Below are positions 14,893 through 21,434 of a stretch of 21,573 nucleotides of DNA, one piece after another. Origin of the DNA: a bacterium (GTDB lineage Bacteria; Myxococcota_A; Bradymonadia; UBA7976; UBA1532); assembly GCA_030424955.1 (NCBI GenBank), contig JAUHVS010000016.1, positions 1-21,573 of the forward strand. The letters run 5' to 3'. Below the pieces are notes generated by a model. The model had not been told where the DNA came from. It did not search any database and worked only from the letters and a program-made list of their open reading frames with translations. Numbering within the stretch: position 1 is the first letter of the stretch; each line of letters begins with the position of its first letter. A program made the position numbers and the translations under genes.

Positions 14893-15952
14893 GGGGGTCC
14901 ACCAGCGTGTGGGTGAGGCGGGCGCCCTCGGGCACCTGATCGGCCCCGAGGCTCAGCGACAGCACCACCGGCGCGACGTCCTCGGCGGGGTAGCGGTCGA
15001 GGAGATCGGCGTAGTCGGGGTTGTTGCGCTGGCGCCAGCTGGGGATGTCCATGCGGATGAACTCCACGGTGTGGGTGCCGGCGTAGATGCGGTGGAAGGT
15101 GGCCTGGTTGATGTAGTCGTCGCGGCCGGTGGCGTCGGGGTGGAAGGCGAAGGGCCGCAGGATGCCGACGGTGCCGTCGGCCTGCTCGAAGCGCACGAAC
15201 CACTGCCACTCCACGTCCTGCGCGACCACCGGCTCGCCGCTGGCGGTCTGCACGGCCACCTCGACGGTGACGGGCGCGCACTGCACCACCGCGGCCTCGC
15301 TGTCGTGGGGCAGGTCGAAGGCCACGCGGGCCTCGGCCTCGCCGCCGAGGGTCACCTGGGCGCTGGCCGGGCTGTAGGTGCTGCTCACGAGCCCCGTGAC
15401 CTGCTGCGGGATGGCGCCGTCGCGGTCGAGCACGCGCACCTCGTAGTCGCCGGCGGCCAGGCCGTCGAAGCGGGCGTTGCCGTGCTGGCTCGTGAAGCCG
15501 CGGGCCACCTCTTCGCCGTCGCGCAGCACCGCGATGGCCGTGCAGGGGCTCGAGAAGTAGTAGGTGCAGTCGTCGAAGCCCGCGAGATCGGCGCCGCAGC
15601 GGCTGGCCCCGACGAAGAGCGTGTGGCCGGCGTCTTCGGCCGGGGTGTCGCTGCCGCCGCCGGCGCACAGGAACGGGTTCCAGAAGCAGATCCAGCCGCC
15701 GTCGGCCTTGGTGTCGGCGCTCGCGAGCTCGTCACACGAGGCGTCGAGGATGCGCTGGGCCGTGCCGGCGTGGCAGGCGTCGCTGGCGGGCTGCTCGGGG
15801 AAGCAGGCGCTGAGCTTGGCGGCCGCGTCGTCGCACAGGGTGGGCGCGGGGGCGGCCTCGGGGGTGTCGGCGCTGCCGCAGCCCAGCAGGCTCAAGCCGG
15901 CGACGGCCAGGGCGAAGGGGGCGGTGGAGCGGCGCGAGCGGGGCAGGGCCAT
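14882..15952 (-). CDS. Lipoprotein with carboxypeptidase-regulatory-like beta domains
   Basis: A 356-residue lipoprotein. The ATG is preceded by GAGGAGG. The lipobox is L22-L-G-C25, with a typical short signal. Residues 38-130 carry a Cys-rich segment (C40, C50, C60, C73, C89, C96, C119, C129) that may be disulfide-linked. Residues 135-180 read like a carboxypeptidase-regulatory/prealbumin-type domain (V-A-R-G-F-T, G-N-A-R-F-D-G-L-A-A-G-D-Y-E-V-R-V-L-D). A second, longer beta domain (about 215-335) has aromatic residues (W-Q-W-F-V-R-F, T-F-H-R-I-Y-A-G-T-H-T-V-E-F). These domains usually bind or display rather than catalyse. Its 3' end overlaps the methyltransferase gene tail to tail by 11 bases. 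Function unknown. Confidence 0.85.
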   Translation of the reverse strand: MALPRSRRSTAPFALAVAGLSLLGCGSADTPEAAPAPTLCDDAAAKLSACFPEQPASDACHAGTAQRILDASCDELASADTKADGGWICFWNPFLCAGGGSDTPAEDAGHTLFVGASRCGADLAGFDDCTYYFSSPCTAIAVLRDGEEVARGFTSQHGNARFDGLAAGDYEVRVLDRDGAIPQQVTGLVSSTYSPASAQVTLGGEAEARVAFDLPHDSEAAVVQCAPVTVEVAVQTASGEPVVAQDVEWQWFVRFEQADGTVGILRPFAFHPDATGRDDYINQATFHRIYAGTHTVEFIRMDIPSWRQRNNPDYADLLDRYPAEDVAPVVLSLSLGADQVPEGARLTHTLVDPLSE

Positions 15953-15986
15953 GGGGCCTCCTCAGCGGAGATGGGCTGGGTGTCAG

Positions 15987-16007
15987 CGCCCCCCCAAGCA
16001 GGGGGCG
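15987..16007 (-). other. GC hairpin in leader of lipoprotein gene
   Basis: The arms CGCCCCC (15987-15993) and GGGGGCG (16001-16007) form a perfect 7-base stem with a 7-base loop, 35-55 bases ahead of the lipoprotein ATG. It may shape the mRNA leader. The rest of the 196-base gap (15953-16148) shows no convincing gene or promoter. Confidence 0.3.
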
Positions 16008-16148
16008 TGCCAGGGGGACGGTGGCCGGGCTGAGCGTTTGCGCGCTGGGGCGAGGGGCGGCGGCGAGGGGCGCGGGCGGCGCCGGTGGGGATCGGAGGAC
16101 TAGCCAGCGCAGTTGCCAGGACAGCCGGGTCGTTCGGCTGGACCGCGG

Positions 16149-16643
16149 TCAGCCGTCGTCTGCGTCGACGTGCACGTCCAGGGTGGACTCGATTCGGGCG
16201 CGGATGGGGCCCGGGGCCTCGGGCTCGACCTCGCGCGCCTCGCCCGTGTGCACGTCCAGGGTGGTCTCGACCCGCGCGGTGCGCGTGGGCGGGGGCGGCG
16301 CGATCTCGCGGGCGCCGCCGGTGTGCACGTCGGTGGTGTTGTGCACCCGCCCGCCGCGGCCGGCGAGCAGCTCGGCCGCCGACCTGCCCAGCCACGCGGG
16401 CCGCTGGCGCGGGCGATCGTCGTCGTCGTCCTCGTCGTCCGCGTCGGCTGGGGCCGCGGCGGGCGGGGCGCTCGGCTGGCGGGCCTCGGCCGCCCGCTGT
16501 GCGTCCGCCGCGCGCTTGGCCTCAGCGGCGCGCTCCGCCTCGGCGACGCGGGCCGCCTCGGCCGCCGCGCGGGCGCGCTGCTGCTCGGTCTCGACCGCGA
16601 TGGCGTCCAGCAGCAGCGAGACCTTCTTGTCGTCTGTCCCCAT
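16149..16643 (-). CDS. Small coiled-coil protein with threefold C-terminal DVHT-type repeat
   Basis: A 164-residue soluble protein. The ATG is preceded by GGGAGGGGG, and a long upstream in-frame extension is antisense shadow of the PNGase gene. Residues 8-55 form an Ala/Glu/Arg heptad-like helix (coiled coil: A-E-A-A-R-V-A-E-A-E-R-A-A). Residues 69-76 are acidic (D-D-E-D-D-D-D-D). Residues 82-94 contain P-A-W-L-G-R-S-A-A-E-L-L. The C-terminus repeats three times at about 25-residue spacing: R-V-H-N-T-T-D-V-H-T-G (from 99), R-V-E-T-T-L-D-V-H-T-G (from 124) and R-I-E-S-T-L-D-V-H-V-D (from 150). I recognise no family. There is no signal peptide or membrane helix, so it is probably cytosolic. A repeated short module next to a coiled coil suggests a multivalent binding or assembly role, which is inference. 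Confidence 0.78.
   Translation of the reverse strand: MGTDDKKVSLLLDAIAVETEQQRARAAAEAARVAEAERAAEAKRAADAQRAAEARQPSAPPAAAPADADDEDDDDDRPRQRPAWLGRSAAELLAGRGGRVHNTTDVHTGGAREIAPPPPTRTARVETTLDVHTGEAREVEPEAPGPIRARIESTLDVHVDADDG
16152..16349 (-). repeat. Three coding tandem repeats of 75-78 bases
   Basis: Units lie at 16349-16275, 16274-16197 and 16196-16152 (last one short). They encode the R-(V/I)-x-x-T-x-D-V-H motif. The DNA copies have diverged, so selection appears to act on the protein motif, not a recent slippage expansion. Confidence 0.7.
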
Positions 16644-16672
16644 GGCCCCCTCCCAGGTGCGGGTCGGCCCCG

Positions 16673-16681
16673 ACGGTATCA
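16673..16681 (-). promoter_or_regulatory. Extended -10 promoter candidate (TGaTACCGT) for coiled-coil gene
   Basis: The minus strand reads TG-A-TACCGT, an extended -10 element with no good -35. Transcription would start near 16666, about 23 bases ahead of the ATG, leaving room for the GGGAGGGGG ribosome binding site. TACCGT is also the -10 of two other predicted promoters here. Confidence 0.4.
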
Positions 16682-16757
16682 TGGTAGCGGCCAGGGGCCG
16701 GGCTTCGTAGGCTCGGCGACGCGCCCTCGACGCGGGCGCCGACGAGGGAGGTGCGAG

Positions 16758-17957
16758 ATGCAGCGGCTGTGGTGGGTGTGGGCGGGGTGCCTGTTGGCGC
16801 CGTGCGTGGGCTGCGATGGCGGAGGCGACGACGCCCCCGCGGGGGCCGACGCGGCGTTGGCGGCGGACGCCGGGGCCCTCGACGGCGGCGCTGGAGACGG
16901 CGGGGCCCCGGACGCGGCGGCCAGCGCCGACGCTGCGGTCGACGCGGGGGCGCCCCGCGCGCCCTTCGAGGTGGTGGTGTACGACCGCGTGCGCATCTCG
17001 AGCCTGGGCGACGACCCCAACTTCCAGAACGCGCTGGGCAGCTTCGATCTGGGGCCCGGCCCCTTCGCCGAGGTCACGCTGACCGTCGAGCTCGACACCA
17101 CCTGCTTCCCCTTCGACCGCTGGCGCGACGATCCGCCGCCGGCGGGGCAGAACTGGCCGGCGAGCTGCGACGCGTACGACCGCAACTTCGAGGTGGTGCT
17201 CGACGAGGCGCCCCCGGGCGAGGTGGGCCCCCCCGGCGTCGAGGTCATGCGCGCCATCACGCCCTTCGGCGGGCCGGCGCTGCACGTCATGGATCTGACC
17301 GACTTCGCCAACGGCCGCCCGGGCGCCCACCCCATGCGCACTCACATCACCACCTGGTCGGACGGGGCGGGCCAGGTCAGCGGCTCCGCCGGCGGCTGGT
17401 TCGTGTCGGCGCGGGTGAACGTGGTGCCTGGGCCCGCGCCGCGCACGGTGCTCGACGTGGTGCCGCTCTTCGACGGCTGGGCCGACGTGGACACCCGCCC
17501 CGAGGGCCTGCCCTTCACGGCGCCCGCCGGCACCACCGAGGCGCGGGTGGAGTACCGCATCACCGGCCACGGGGGCGGCGCCCCGCGGGCCGGGCTGGAT
17601 GACTGCATCGGCCCCGCCGAGGAGTTCTGCCGGCGGCAGCACTTCGTGTTCTTCGATGGCCGGCGGCAGGCGCCGTTCATCCCCTGGCGTACCGACTGCG
17701 CCGATCTGTGCACCCGGGCGGACTTCCCGGCGGGCTTCGCCAACGGGCAGTACTGCACCGAGAACCCCACGGGCAGCATCCGCAGCGTCGAGGCCGATCG
17801 CGCCAACTGGTGCCCCGGCGCGCTGACCCCGCCCTACACCTGGACGCCCGAGGCGTGGGCGGCGCCGGGTGAGCACAGCTTCGCCTTCGACATCCTCGAC
17901 ATCCACCCCGAGGGCCGCTGGCGCGTCAGCGCGGTGGCCTACCTGTACGGAGAGTGA
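16758..17957 (+). CDS. PNGase F-like exported peptide-N-glycosidase-related protein
   Basis: A 399-residue exported protein. The ATG follows GAGGGAGG. A lipoprotein-like signal has its Cys at 19 (C-V-G-C; Cys at -3 is atypical), then an Asp/Ala/Gly linker to about 66. The two beta domains match PNGase F. From memory of the Flavobacterium enzyme, C137-D-A-Y-D141-R aligns with the C-D-E-W-D60-R segment (catalytic Asp), A-E-E289-F-C291 aligns with C-A-E206-W-C, and D347-R-A-N-W-C-P-G aligns with D-R-A-G-W-C-P-G. The Glu118 position in T-E-T-W reads T198-T-W here. PNGase F cuts the amide bond between Asn and N-linked glycan, acting outside the cell. This protein may deglycosylate glycoproteins of prey, host or self. 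The downstream YchJ-like start overlaps its stop. Confidence 0.85.
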   Translation: MQRLWWVWAGCLLAPCVGCDGGGDDAPAGADAALAADAGALDGGAGDGGAPDAAASADAAVDAGAPRAPFEVVVYDRVRISSLGDDPNFQNALGSFDLGPGPFAEVTLTVELDTTCFPFDRWRDDPPPAGQNWPASCDAYDRNFEVVLDEAPPGEVGPPGVEVMRAITPFGGPALHVMDLTDFANGRPGAHPMRTHITTWSDGAGQVSGSAGGWFVSARVNVVPGPAPRTVLDVVPLFDGWADVDTRPEGLPFTAPAGTTEARVEYRITGHGGGAPRAGLDDCIGPAEEFCRRQHFVFFDGRRQAPFIPWRTDCADLCTRADFPAGFANGQYCTENPTGSIRSVEADRANWCPGALTPPYTWTPEAWAAPGEHSFAFDILDIHPEGRWRVSAVAYLYGE

Positions 17958-18412
17958 CCTTGACCCCGTGCCCCTGTGGCTCCGGCCACCCGCTGCCCGT
18001 GTGCTGTGGCCCCTTCCTCGCCGGCCTGGGCGACGCGCCTACCGCCGAGGCCCTGATGCGCTCCCGATACACCGCCTACACCCGCGGCGACGGGGCCTAC
18101 CTCGCCCGCACCCAGCACGCGCCGGCCGACGCCGTGGCCCTGGGGGACTGGGGGCGCTCCGTCGAGTGGCGCGGCCTGACCGTCTACCGCACGGCGGCGG
18201 GCGAGGCCGACGACGGCGTCGGCCGGGTGTGGTTCATCGCGCGGTTCGAGAGCGAGGGCCGGGCACAGATGATCCACGAGATGTCGAACTTCGCCCGCAA
18301 GGACGGCCGCTGGGTGTACGTGTCGGGGCAGACGCCACGGGTCGGGCGCAACGATCCCTGCCCCTGCGGCAGCGAACAGAAGTACAAGCGGTGCTGCGGC
18401 GCGGCCGCTTGA
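17954..18412 (+). CDS. YchJ-family protein with two SEC-C zinc motifs
   Basis: A 152-residue cytoplasmic protein with the full YchJ (UPF0225) layout. An N-terminal SEC-C motif (C6-P-C8-G-S-G, then C17-C18-G) is followed by M-R-S-R-Y-T-A-Y (35-42), the core V-W-F-I-A-R-F (92-98), and a C-terminal SEC-C motif N-D-P-C136-P-C138-G-S with K-R-C147-C148-G. SEC-C motifs bind zinc, and the molecular role of YchJ is unknown. The GTG at 17954 overlaps the stop of the PNGase-like gene (GTGA). A TTG two codons later (17960) sits at better distance from GGAGAG and is an equally possible start, giving a protein opening M-T-P-C-P-C-G-S. It is unlikely to be functionally linked to the exported neighbour. Coupling probably reflects operon packing. 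Confidence 0.92.
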   Translation: MTLTPCPCGSGHPLPVCCGPFLAGLGDAPTAEALMRSRYTAYTRGDGAYLARTQHAPADAVALGDWGRSVEWRGLTVYRTAAGEADDGVGRVWFIARFESEGRAQMIHEMSNFARKDGRWVYVSGQTPRVGRNDPCPCGSEQKYKRCCGAAA

Positions 18413-18431
18413 CGGCTCTGGGCCGCGACAG

Positions 18432-18460
18432 GTGACTTTCGCTCGCGTCGCGGGTCAGGT
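18432..18460 (+). promoter_or_regulatory. Promoter-like element upstream of DUF2780-like gene
   Basis: GTGACT (18432-18437), 17 bases, TCAGGT (18455-18460). The first ten bases GTGACTTTCG are identical to those upstream of the LysM-FecR operon, followed in both by GCGG and TCA about 20 bases on. Confidence 0.3.
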
Positions 18461-18527
18461 AGGCACGCGGGGCCGGCGCAGGCCGGTCGACCAACCAGAA
18501 CCACTCCCCAAGCAGACGAGGCAGACC

Positions 18528-18986
18528 ATGATCGAGCAGTTCATCGAGCAGGCCGCTGGCAAGTACGGCATCGACGCGGGCACCGCGCGCTCCCTCACCG
18601 GCAGCGTTGTGTCGATGCTCCGCAAGGACGGCGACGACGCGGACTTCGAGGCCGTCGCCGAGCAGGTGCCGGGCCTGGACGCCGTGGCGGACGAGGCGGA
18701 GGCCGGTGAGGCCGAGGCGGCCCCGGCCAGCGGTGGCTTCGGTGGCGCCCTCGGCCTGGGTGGCCTGGGCGGTGGCCTGGGTGGGCTGGCGGGCATGGCG
18801 GCCAAGGCCGTCGGCGGCGGCGGCGCCATGGACCTGATCCAGAAGTTCACCGGCGCGGGCCTGAGCATGGACTCGGCGGGGGACTTCGTGCAGATGCTCG
18901 TGAAGTTCCTCAAGGACAAGGCGGGCGAGGGCGTGATCAACCAGATCACCGCCAAGGTGCCCATGCTCGCGAAGTTCCTGGGCTGA
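18528..18986 (+). CDS. DUF2780 (VcgC/VcgE)-like protein
   Basis: A 152-residue protein that begins at ATG 18528 after a modest GAGG. The upstream in-frame extension lacks family features and would run through the predicted promoter. The N-terminal helices read M-I-E-Q-F-I-E-Q-A-A-G-K-Y-G-I-D-A-G-T-A (1-20), then S-M-L-R-K and D-F-E-A-V-A-E-Q-V-P-G (39-49). A Gly-rich flexible segment lies at 69-99. The C-terminal part reads A-M-D-L-I-Q-K-F, G-L-S-M-D-S-A-G-D-F-V-Q-M-L-V-K-F-L-K (112-129). This order (helix, V-P-G, Gly-rich, L-S-x-x-x-x-x-x-F-V) matches DUF2780 proteins of unknown function as I remember them. No signal peptide or membrane helix is evident. It has its own upstream gap of 115 bases and a candidate promoter, so it is probably transcribed separately from the ychJ-like gene. 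Confidence 0.72.
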   Translation: MIEQFIEQAAGKYGIDAGTARSLTGSVVSMLRKDGDDADFEAVAEQVPGLDAVADEAEAGEAEAAPASGGFGGALGLGGLGGGLGGLAGMAAKAVGGGGAMDLIQKFTGAGLSMDSAGDFVQMLVKFLKDKAGEGVINQITAKVPMLAKFLG

Positions 18987-19019
18987 CGCCCGCGGGCGGG
19001 CCGCGCGGCTCGCCCCATC

Positions 19020-19042
19020 CGCGCCGCCGATCGCGCGGCGCG
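19020..19042 (+). terminator. GC-only hairpin downstream of DUF2780-like gene
   Basis: A perfect 8-base stem (19020-19027 with 19035-19042) and a 7-base loop lie 33 bases after the stop. There is no T-run, so it is not a classical intrinsic terminator. It might still act in a very GC-rich genome. Confidence 0.3.
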
Positions 19043-19130
19043 CCCCGCGCACGCCCCCACACCGGGGCGCCGGGTGGCCCGCCGCCCGCCGGACTGCGGG
19101 TTCGCCGACGGCGGGAGAGGCCACCGACCG

Positions 19131-19475
19131 ATGGGCAAGATCATCCCCAACAAGGGCAGCACCGCGCGGGACCACCTCGCCAACGAGCGCACCTTCCTCG
19201 CCTGGGTGCGCACGGCCCTCGGGCTGGTGGGCCTGGGGGTGGTGCTCGAGCGCTTCGCCGCGGCCGAGCCCAAGGACGCGCCGTGGGCGACCCTGGGCGG
19301 CGCCCTGCTCATCGGGGCCGGCGGCCTGCTGCTCACCTACGGCTTCGGGCGCTACGTCATGGTGGCCCAGCGCCTGGAGCACGGGGAGTTCCCGGTGGCC
19401 CGGCGGGGCCCGCTCACGGTGGCGGTGGGCGCCAGCGCCCTGGTGCTGACGGCGCTGGTGTACGTGCTGCGGTAG
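19131..19475 (+). CDS. DUF202 (YidH-like) small membrane protein
   Basis: A 114-residue inner-membrane protein. The start at ATG 19131 is preceded by GGAGAGG about 11 bases upstream. The GTG at 19074 would add an unlikely Arg/Pro-rich tail. The DUF202 signature D-H-L-A-N-E-R-T-F-L-A-W-V-R-T-A-L spans residues 14-30. Three hydrophobic segments (about 24-40, 53-72, 95-113) are predicted transmembrane helices, separated by E-R-F-A-A-A-E-P-K-D and Q-R-L-E-H-G-E-F-P-V-A-R-R-G. The family is widespread in bacteria and fungi, and its biochemical role is unknown. The length is normal for the family. It sits alone between the DUF2780-like gene (144-base gap with a hairpin) and the large lipoprotein gene, so it is probably monocistronic. 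Confidence 0.92.
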   Translation: MGKIIPNKGSTARDHLANERTFLAWVRTALGLVGLGVVLERFAAAEPKDAPWATLGGALLIGAGGLLLTYGFGRYVMVAQRLEHGEFPVARRGPLTVAVGASALVLTALVYVLR

Positions 19476-19527
19476 GGCCCCCCCGCGGGCCGCACGCTCA
19501 GGGCTGCGTCGGCCCGCCGAGTTGAGC

Positions 19528-19540
19528 TACCGTCCGCCCA
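19528..19540 (+). promoter_or_regulatory. -10 element TACCGT at leaderless start of ASH lipoprotein gene
   Basis: TACCGT occupies 19528-19533 and the ATG begins at 19540, exactly where transcription would be expected to start. No ribosome binding site is present between them, which fits a leaderless mRNA. No good -35 is seen. Confidence 0.4.
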
Positions 19541-21330
19541 TGACACACGCACACGTTCGACGGGTCGGCCCGTTACTGGGCCTTGGCCTCACGCTGGCGC
19601 TTCTGAGCGGCGCCCTCCCTGGCTGTGACGATGGGGCCGCCGAGCCGAGCCCGCCGGCAGACGCCGCCGTCGCGATGGACGGGGGCGCCGATCAGGCGAT
19701 CCCGGACGCCGCGCCGTCCCAGGGGGAGCTGTCGGTGACGCCCGTGCGGGTGAGCCTGCTCAGCGCCATCGGCGAGACGGCCACCACCACCCTGACCTTG
19801 CGCAACGTGGGCGAGGGCCCGCTCAACGTCGCGGGGCTGGCCTTCGAGCCCCCCGTGCCCGTGTTCGCGCTGGCCGACGTGCCCGAGGGCCCCTTTGTCA
19901 TCGAGCCGGGCGCCGAGCGGGTGGTGCAGGTCAGCTACACCCCCACCCAGGCCAACGGCGACAGCGGGCGCATCGTGGTGCGCAGCGACGACGCCGACGA
20001 GGGCGAGCTGGCGCTGCCCGTGGCCGGGCGCGTGCCCGAGGCGTGCCTGCAGGTCATGCCCGGCAGCATCGACCTGGGGCGGGTGCAGCCCGGCCAGAGC
20101 ACGGGCCGGTTCCGCATCACCATCGCGAACTGCGGCGACTTCCCCATCACCCTCACCGACGTGCGGCTGGACGGCGCGGCGGGCTTCGGCTGGGAGAGCA
20201 CCGACGGTCAGGATCCCGTGGGCCTGCGCCTCGAGGACGGCGGCGTCGTGAGCCTGCAGGTCTGGTACGACAACACCGATCTGCGCCCCGACGAGGTGGC
20301 GGCGGGCAACCTGATCATCGAGACCGACCGCGTGGACGTGCGGCCGGTGGTGGTGAGCCTCACGGCCCGGGGCGAGGGCCGCCAGGGCTGCGTGCTGACC
20401 CTGACGCCCGAGCGGGTGGCCTTCGGGGACGTGCGGGTGGGCACCGAGGCCGCCACCGAGCTGACCCTGGTGAACGAGGGCCTGGACCCCTGCGAGGTGC
20501 GCTCGCTGGCCATCGAGTCCCCCGACGGGCCCTTCGCCTACCGCGACGGCCCGGCCGACGGCACCGTCATCGAGAGCGGCGGCGTGGTGACCGTGCAGGC
20601 GACCTACAGCCCCAACCAGGCCACGCCCGTGGGCGAGCGCACCAACCTGTTCATCAACTACCGCGACGTGGTGCAGGACGAGAACCGGCGCATCTCGGTG
20701 GTGCTGATCGGGGTGGGCGCCGAGGCGCTCATCGGCGCCGATCCCTTCGACGGGCTGGACCTGGGCGAGGCCACGGCGCCCGCCGGCTGCGGCGGCCCGG
20801 TGCGGGTGGTGGCGGTGGGCAACGTGGGCTTCGTGCCGCTGAGCCTCACCGGCTGGGCCTTCGAGGGCGACGCCTGCGACCGCTTCGCGCTGCTCTCGGC
20901 GCCCGACGTGCCCGCCGAGGGCAAGCCGCTGGAGGCCATGCAGATGGAGCCCTTCACCTTCCAGTTCCAGCCGACGGTCGACGACGCCGGGGAGCTGTCG
21001 TGCTTCCTGGTGGCGCTGAGCGACGCGCAGAACAACAGCCGCCTGCGGGTGCGCCTGTGGGCCCAGGCGGTGGCGGAGGCCGAGACCACCCAGACCTTCA
21101 CCATGGGCCGCGTGGGCGCCAACGACGTCGCCCGGTTCACCCTGCGCCGCGACGCGGTGCCCGAGTCCGTCACGGTGTTTGTGAATGGCGCGCCCAGCGA
21201 CGCGGCTGGCTTTGATGAGGGCCGCAACGCCATCGAGTTCGCGCCCGCCGATCACCCCGCCCGCGGGGCCAACATCCGCGTGGTCTACGACGCGGTGTGC
21301 GAGGCGCCCCAGGAGCCAGCCGGGGGCTGA
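19540..21330 (+). CDS. Large lipoprotein with tandem ASH/HYDIN-type beta domains
   Basis: A 596-residue lipoprotein. Signal residues are 1-28 and the predicted lipidated Cys is C29 (A-L-P-G-C-D). A D/A/P-rich linker runs to about 65. Four beta-sandwich units follow, with the rhythm of ASH/HYDIN ('choice-of-anchor D') domains: 'L-x-x-T-P-x-x-V-x-x-G', 'T-L-x-N-x-G', 'I-x-P-G-x-x-x-x-V-x-V-x-Y-T-P' and 'G-x-I-x-V-x-S-D-D'. Examples are F-V-I-E-P-G-A-E-R-V-V-Q-V-S-Y-T-P (unit 1) and L-T-P-E-R-V-A-F-G-D-V-R-V-G (unit 3). The C-terminal ~85 residues form a further strand-rich domain (V-T-V-F-V-N-G, N-A-I-E-F-A, I-R-V-V-Y-D-A-V-C). Such proteins are surface or periplasmic adhesion or scaffold modules, without catalytic residues that I can see. 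The next gene is also a lipoprotein, under its own promoter. Confidence 0.83.
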   Translation: MTHAHVRRVGPLLGLGLTLALLSGALPGCDDGAAEPSPPADAAVAMDGGADQAIPDAAPSQGELSVTPVRVSLLSAIGETATTTLTLRNVGEGPLNVAGLAFEPPVPVFALADVPEGPFVIEPGAERVVQVSYTPTQANGDSGRIVVRSDDADEGELALPVAGRVPEACLQVMPGSIDLGRVQPGQSTGRFRITIANCGDFPITLTDVRLDGAAGFGWESTDGQDPVGLRLEDGGVVSLQVWYDNTDLRPDEVAAGNLIIETDRVDVRPVVVSLTARGEGRQGCVLTLTPERVAFGDVRVGTEAATELTLVNEGLDPCEVRSLAIESPDGPFAYRDGPADGTVIESGGVVTVQATYSPNQATPVGERTNLFINYRDVVQDENRRISVVLIGVGAEALIGADPFDGLDLGEATAPAGCGGPVRVVAVGNVGFVPLSLTGWAFEGDACDRFALLSAPDVPAEGKPLEAMQMEPFTFQFQPTVDDAGELSCFLVALSDAQNNSRLRVRLWAQAVAEAETTQTFTMGRVGANDVARFTLRRDAVPESVTVFVNGAPSDAAGFDEGRNAIEFAPADHPARGANIRVVYDAVCEAPQEPAGG

Positions 21331-21375
21331 CACCGCGCGCGCCTCGCGCAGGCACCGCGGCTTGGGGTCGACCGG

Positions 21376-21404
21376 TTGACTCGGCGGGCGGGCGGGCCCA
21401 GAGT
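21376..21404 (+). promoter_or_regulatory. Predicted sigma70-type promoter of terminal lipoprotein gene
   Basis: TTGACT (21376-21381), 17 bases, CAGAGT (21399-21404). Transcription would start near 21411, ahead of GGGAG at 21424-21428 and ATG 21435. Confidence 0.5.
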
Positions 21405-21434
21405 GCGCGGCCAACTTTTTCGTGGGAGCGGCCG

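Noticed and set aside
16136..16154. Inverted repeat at the stop codon of the coiled-coil gene as an intrinsic terminator
   Set aside because: The stem has a bulge, overlaps the coding end and is not followed by a T-run.
16149..17906. Full 585-codon reading of the minus frame that contains the coiled-coil protein
   Set aside because: The part upstream of 16643 is antisense to the PNGase-like gene. The ATG at 16643 has a strong ribosome binding site and begins a sensible protein.
18987..18998. Perfect 12-base palindrome CGCCCGCGGGCG just after the DUF2780-like stop
   Set aside because: In a sequence of this GC content, short G/C palindromes are expected by chance, and nothing around it suggests a protein site.
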